From contig JAAYPD010000014.1 of NCBI GenBank assembly GCA_012520015.1, positions 1 through 6,367 of the forward strand: a DNA stretch of 6,367 nucleotides. The letters run 5' to 3'. Positions within the stretch are counted from its first letter, which is position 1. Each line of letters starts with the position of its first letter. Both the position numbers and the translations under genes were made by a program. This DNA is from Methanomicrobiales archaeon (lineage in GTDB: Archaea; Halobacteriota; Methanomicrobia; Methanomicrobiales; Methanospirillaceae). The notes beneath the pieces are model-generated. The model saw only the letters and a list, made by a program, of their open reading frames with translations. It did no database searches and was not told the DNA's origin. Shown here piece by piece: positions 6,081 through 6,367 of the stretch.

Positions 6081-6367
6081 ACGGTTATATGGTTCTCTCT
6101 TCTTTGCTGCAGCAAGGAAGAGTTTTAACAGTTCTTCACCTCGTTTACCCCTGATATCCACCAGGTTATCATCTCTCAGCAGGCATGGTTTGAGCTTTCC
6201 GTCAGAGGTCACCCGCATGCGTGTACAATGTTTACAAAAGTCTGAGTTATGCCTGGGCCGGACAAATTCTATCTCTGCACCTTCATAACAGTATTTTTTC
6301 CGATGATGCATCCGGCGGGTTATCACTTTGCGCGATTGATGCGCAATTTTGTCTTCAAGCTCGGACA
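6078..6367 (-). CDS. moaA: GTP 3',8-cyclase MoaA, C-terminal fragment (5' part outside window)
   Basis: The frame is open to the right edge, giving the last 95-96 residues of the protein. MoaA is a radical-SAM enzyme that turns GTP into 3',8-cyclo-7,8-dihydro-GTP, the first step of molybdopterin synthesis. The visible part holds the auxiliary C-terminal [4Fe-4S] site that binds GTP: FCKHCTRMRVTSDGKLKPC, a C-x2-C-x13-C arrangement diagnostic of MoaA. It is preceded by EIEFVRPRHNSD and followed by LLRDDNLVDIRGKRGEELLKLF. The radical-SAM CxxxCxxC lies outside the window. The chain ends in KKREPYNR, without the Gly-Gly tail of bacterial and eukaryotic MoaA. The pterin serves Mo/W enzymes such as formylmethanofuran and formate dehydrogenases in methanogens. 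Two downstream genes follow closely on the same strand. Confidence 0.94.
   Translation of the reverse strand, partial: SELEDKIAHQSRKVITRRMHHRKKYCYEGAEIEFVRPRHNSDFCKHCTRMRVTSDGKLKPCLLRDDNLVDIRGKRGEELLKLFLAAAKKREPYNR

Noticed and set aside
1..6367. tRNA/rRNA genes, CRISPR repeats, insertion-sequence ends or prophage genes
   Set aside because: No cloverleaf-like segment, regularly spaced repeat, terminal inverted repeat pair or transposase/integrase motif was found on reading both strands.

Overview
The window looks like a piece of a methanogenic archaeal chromosome, most likely Methanomicrobiales (Methanospirillum-like). The grounds are a long sensor protein with a receiver domain followed by PAS and GAF domains, an archaeal secreted domain with a Y-F-G...D-G-x-P-A-P-A-G opening, TPR proteins, an archaeal-type MoaA C-terminus, AT-rich TATA/BRE-like promoter elements and moderate GC. 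The genus is an inference from style, not a proven match.

Layout: six protein genes fill almost all of the window. (1) <1-2153, minus: the first 717 residues of a REC-PAS-PAS-PAS-GAF-(PAS...) sensor whose C-terminus lies beyond the left edge. (2) 2154-2263: a divergent promoter region with a TATA-like element readable on both strands and a 12-bp perfect palindrome. (3) 2264-3694, plus: a secreted, C-terminally membrane-anchored surface protein with two beta-type domains and a Pro/Glu/Gln-rich stalk. (4) 3691-4356, plus: a TPR protein joined to the surface gene by an ATGA overlap. (5) 4343-5515, minus: an M20-family metallo-amidohydrolase (ArgE/DapE type), whose 3' end overlaps the TPR gene by 14 bp. 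(6) 5532-6035, minus: a protein I do not recognise. (7) 6078->6367, minus: the C-terminal end of MoaA, the GTP 3',8-cyclase of molybdopterin synthesis.

The window holds two transcription units converging near 4350. From the right, moaA, the unknown gene and the M20 hydrolase run as a tight minus-strand cluster. From the centre, the surface/TPR pair runs on the plus strand, and the sensor gene is transcribed away from it. MoaA supplies the molybdenum/tungsten pterin used by formylmethanofuran and formate dehydrogenases in such organisms; nothing visible links the M20 enzyme or the unknown protein to that pathway beyond position. The sensor and the surface/TPR pair share a promoter region, so co-regulation is plausible but unproven. 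I see no RNA gene, CRISPR array, insertion sequence or convincing terminator. No intergenic stretch exceeds about 110 bases.
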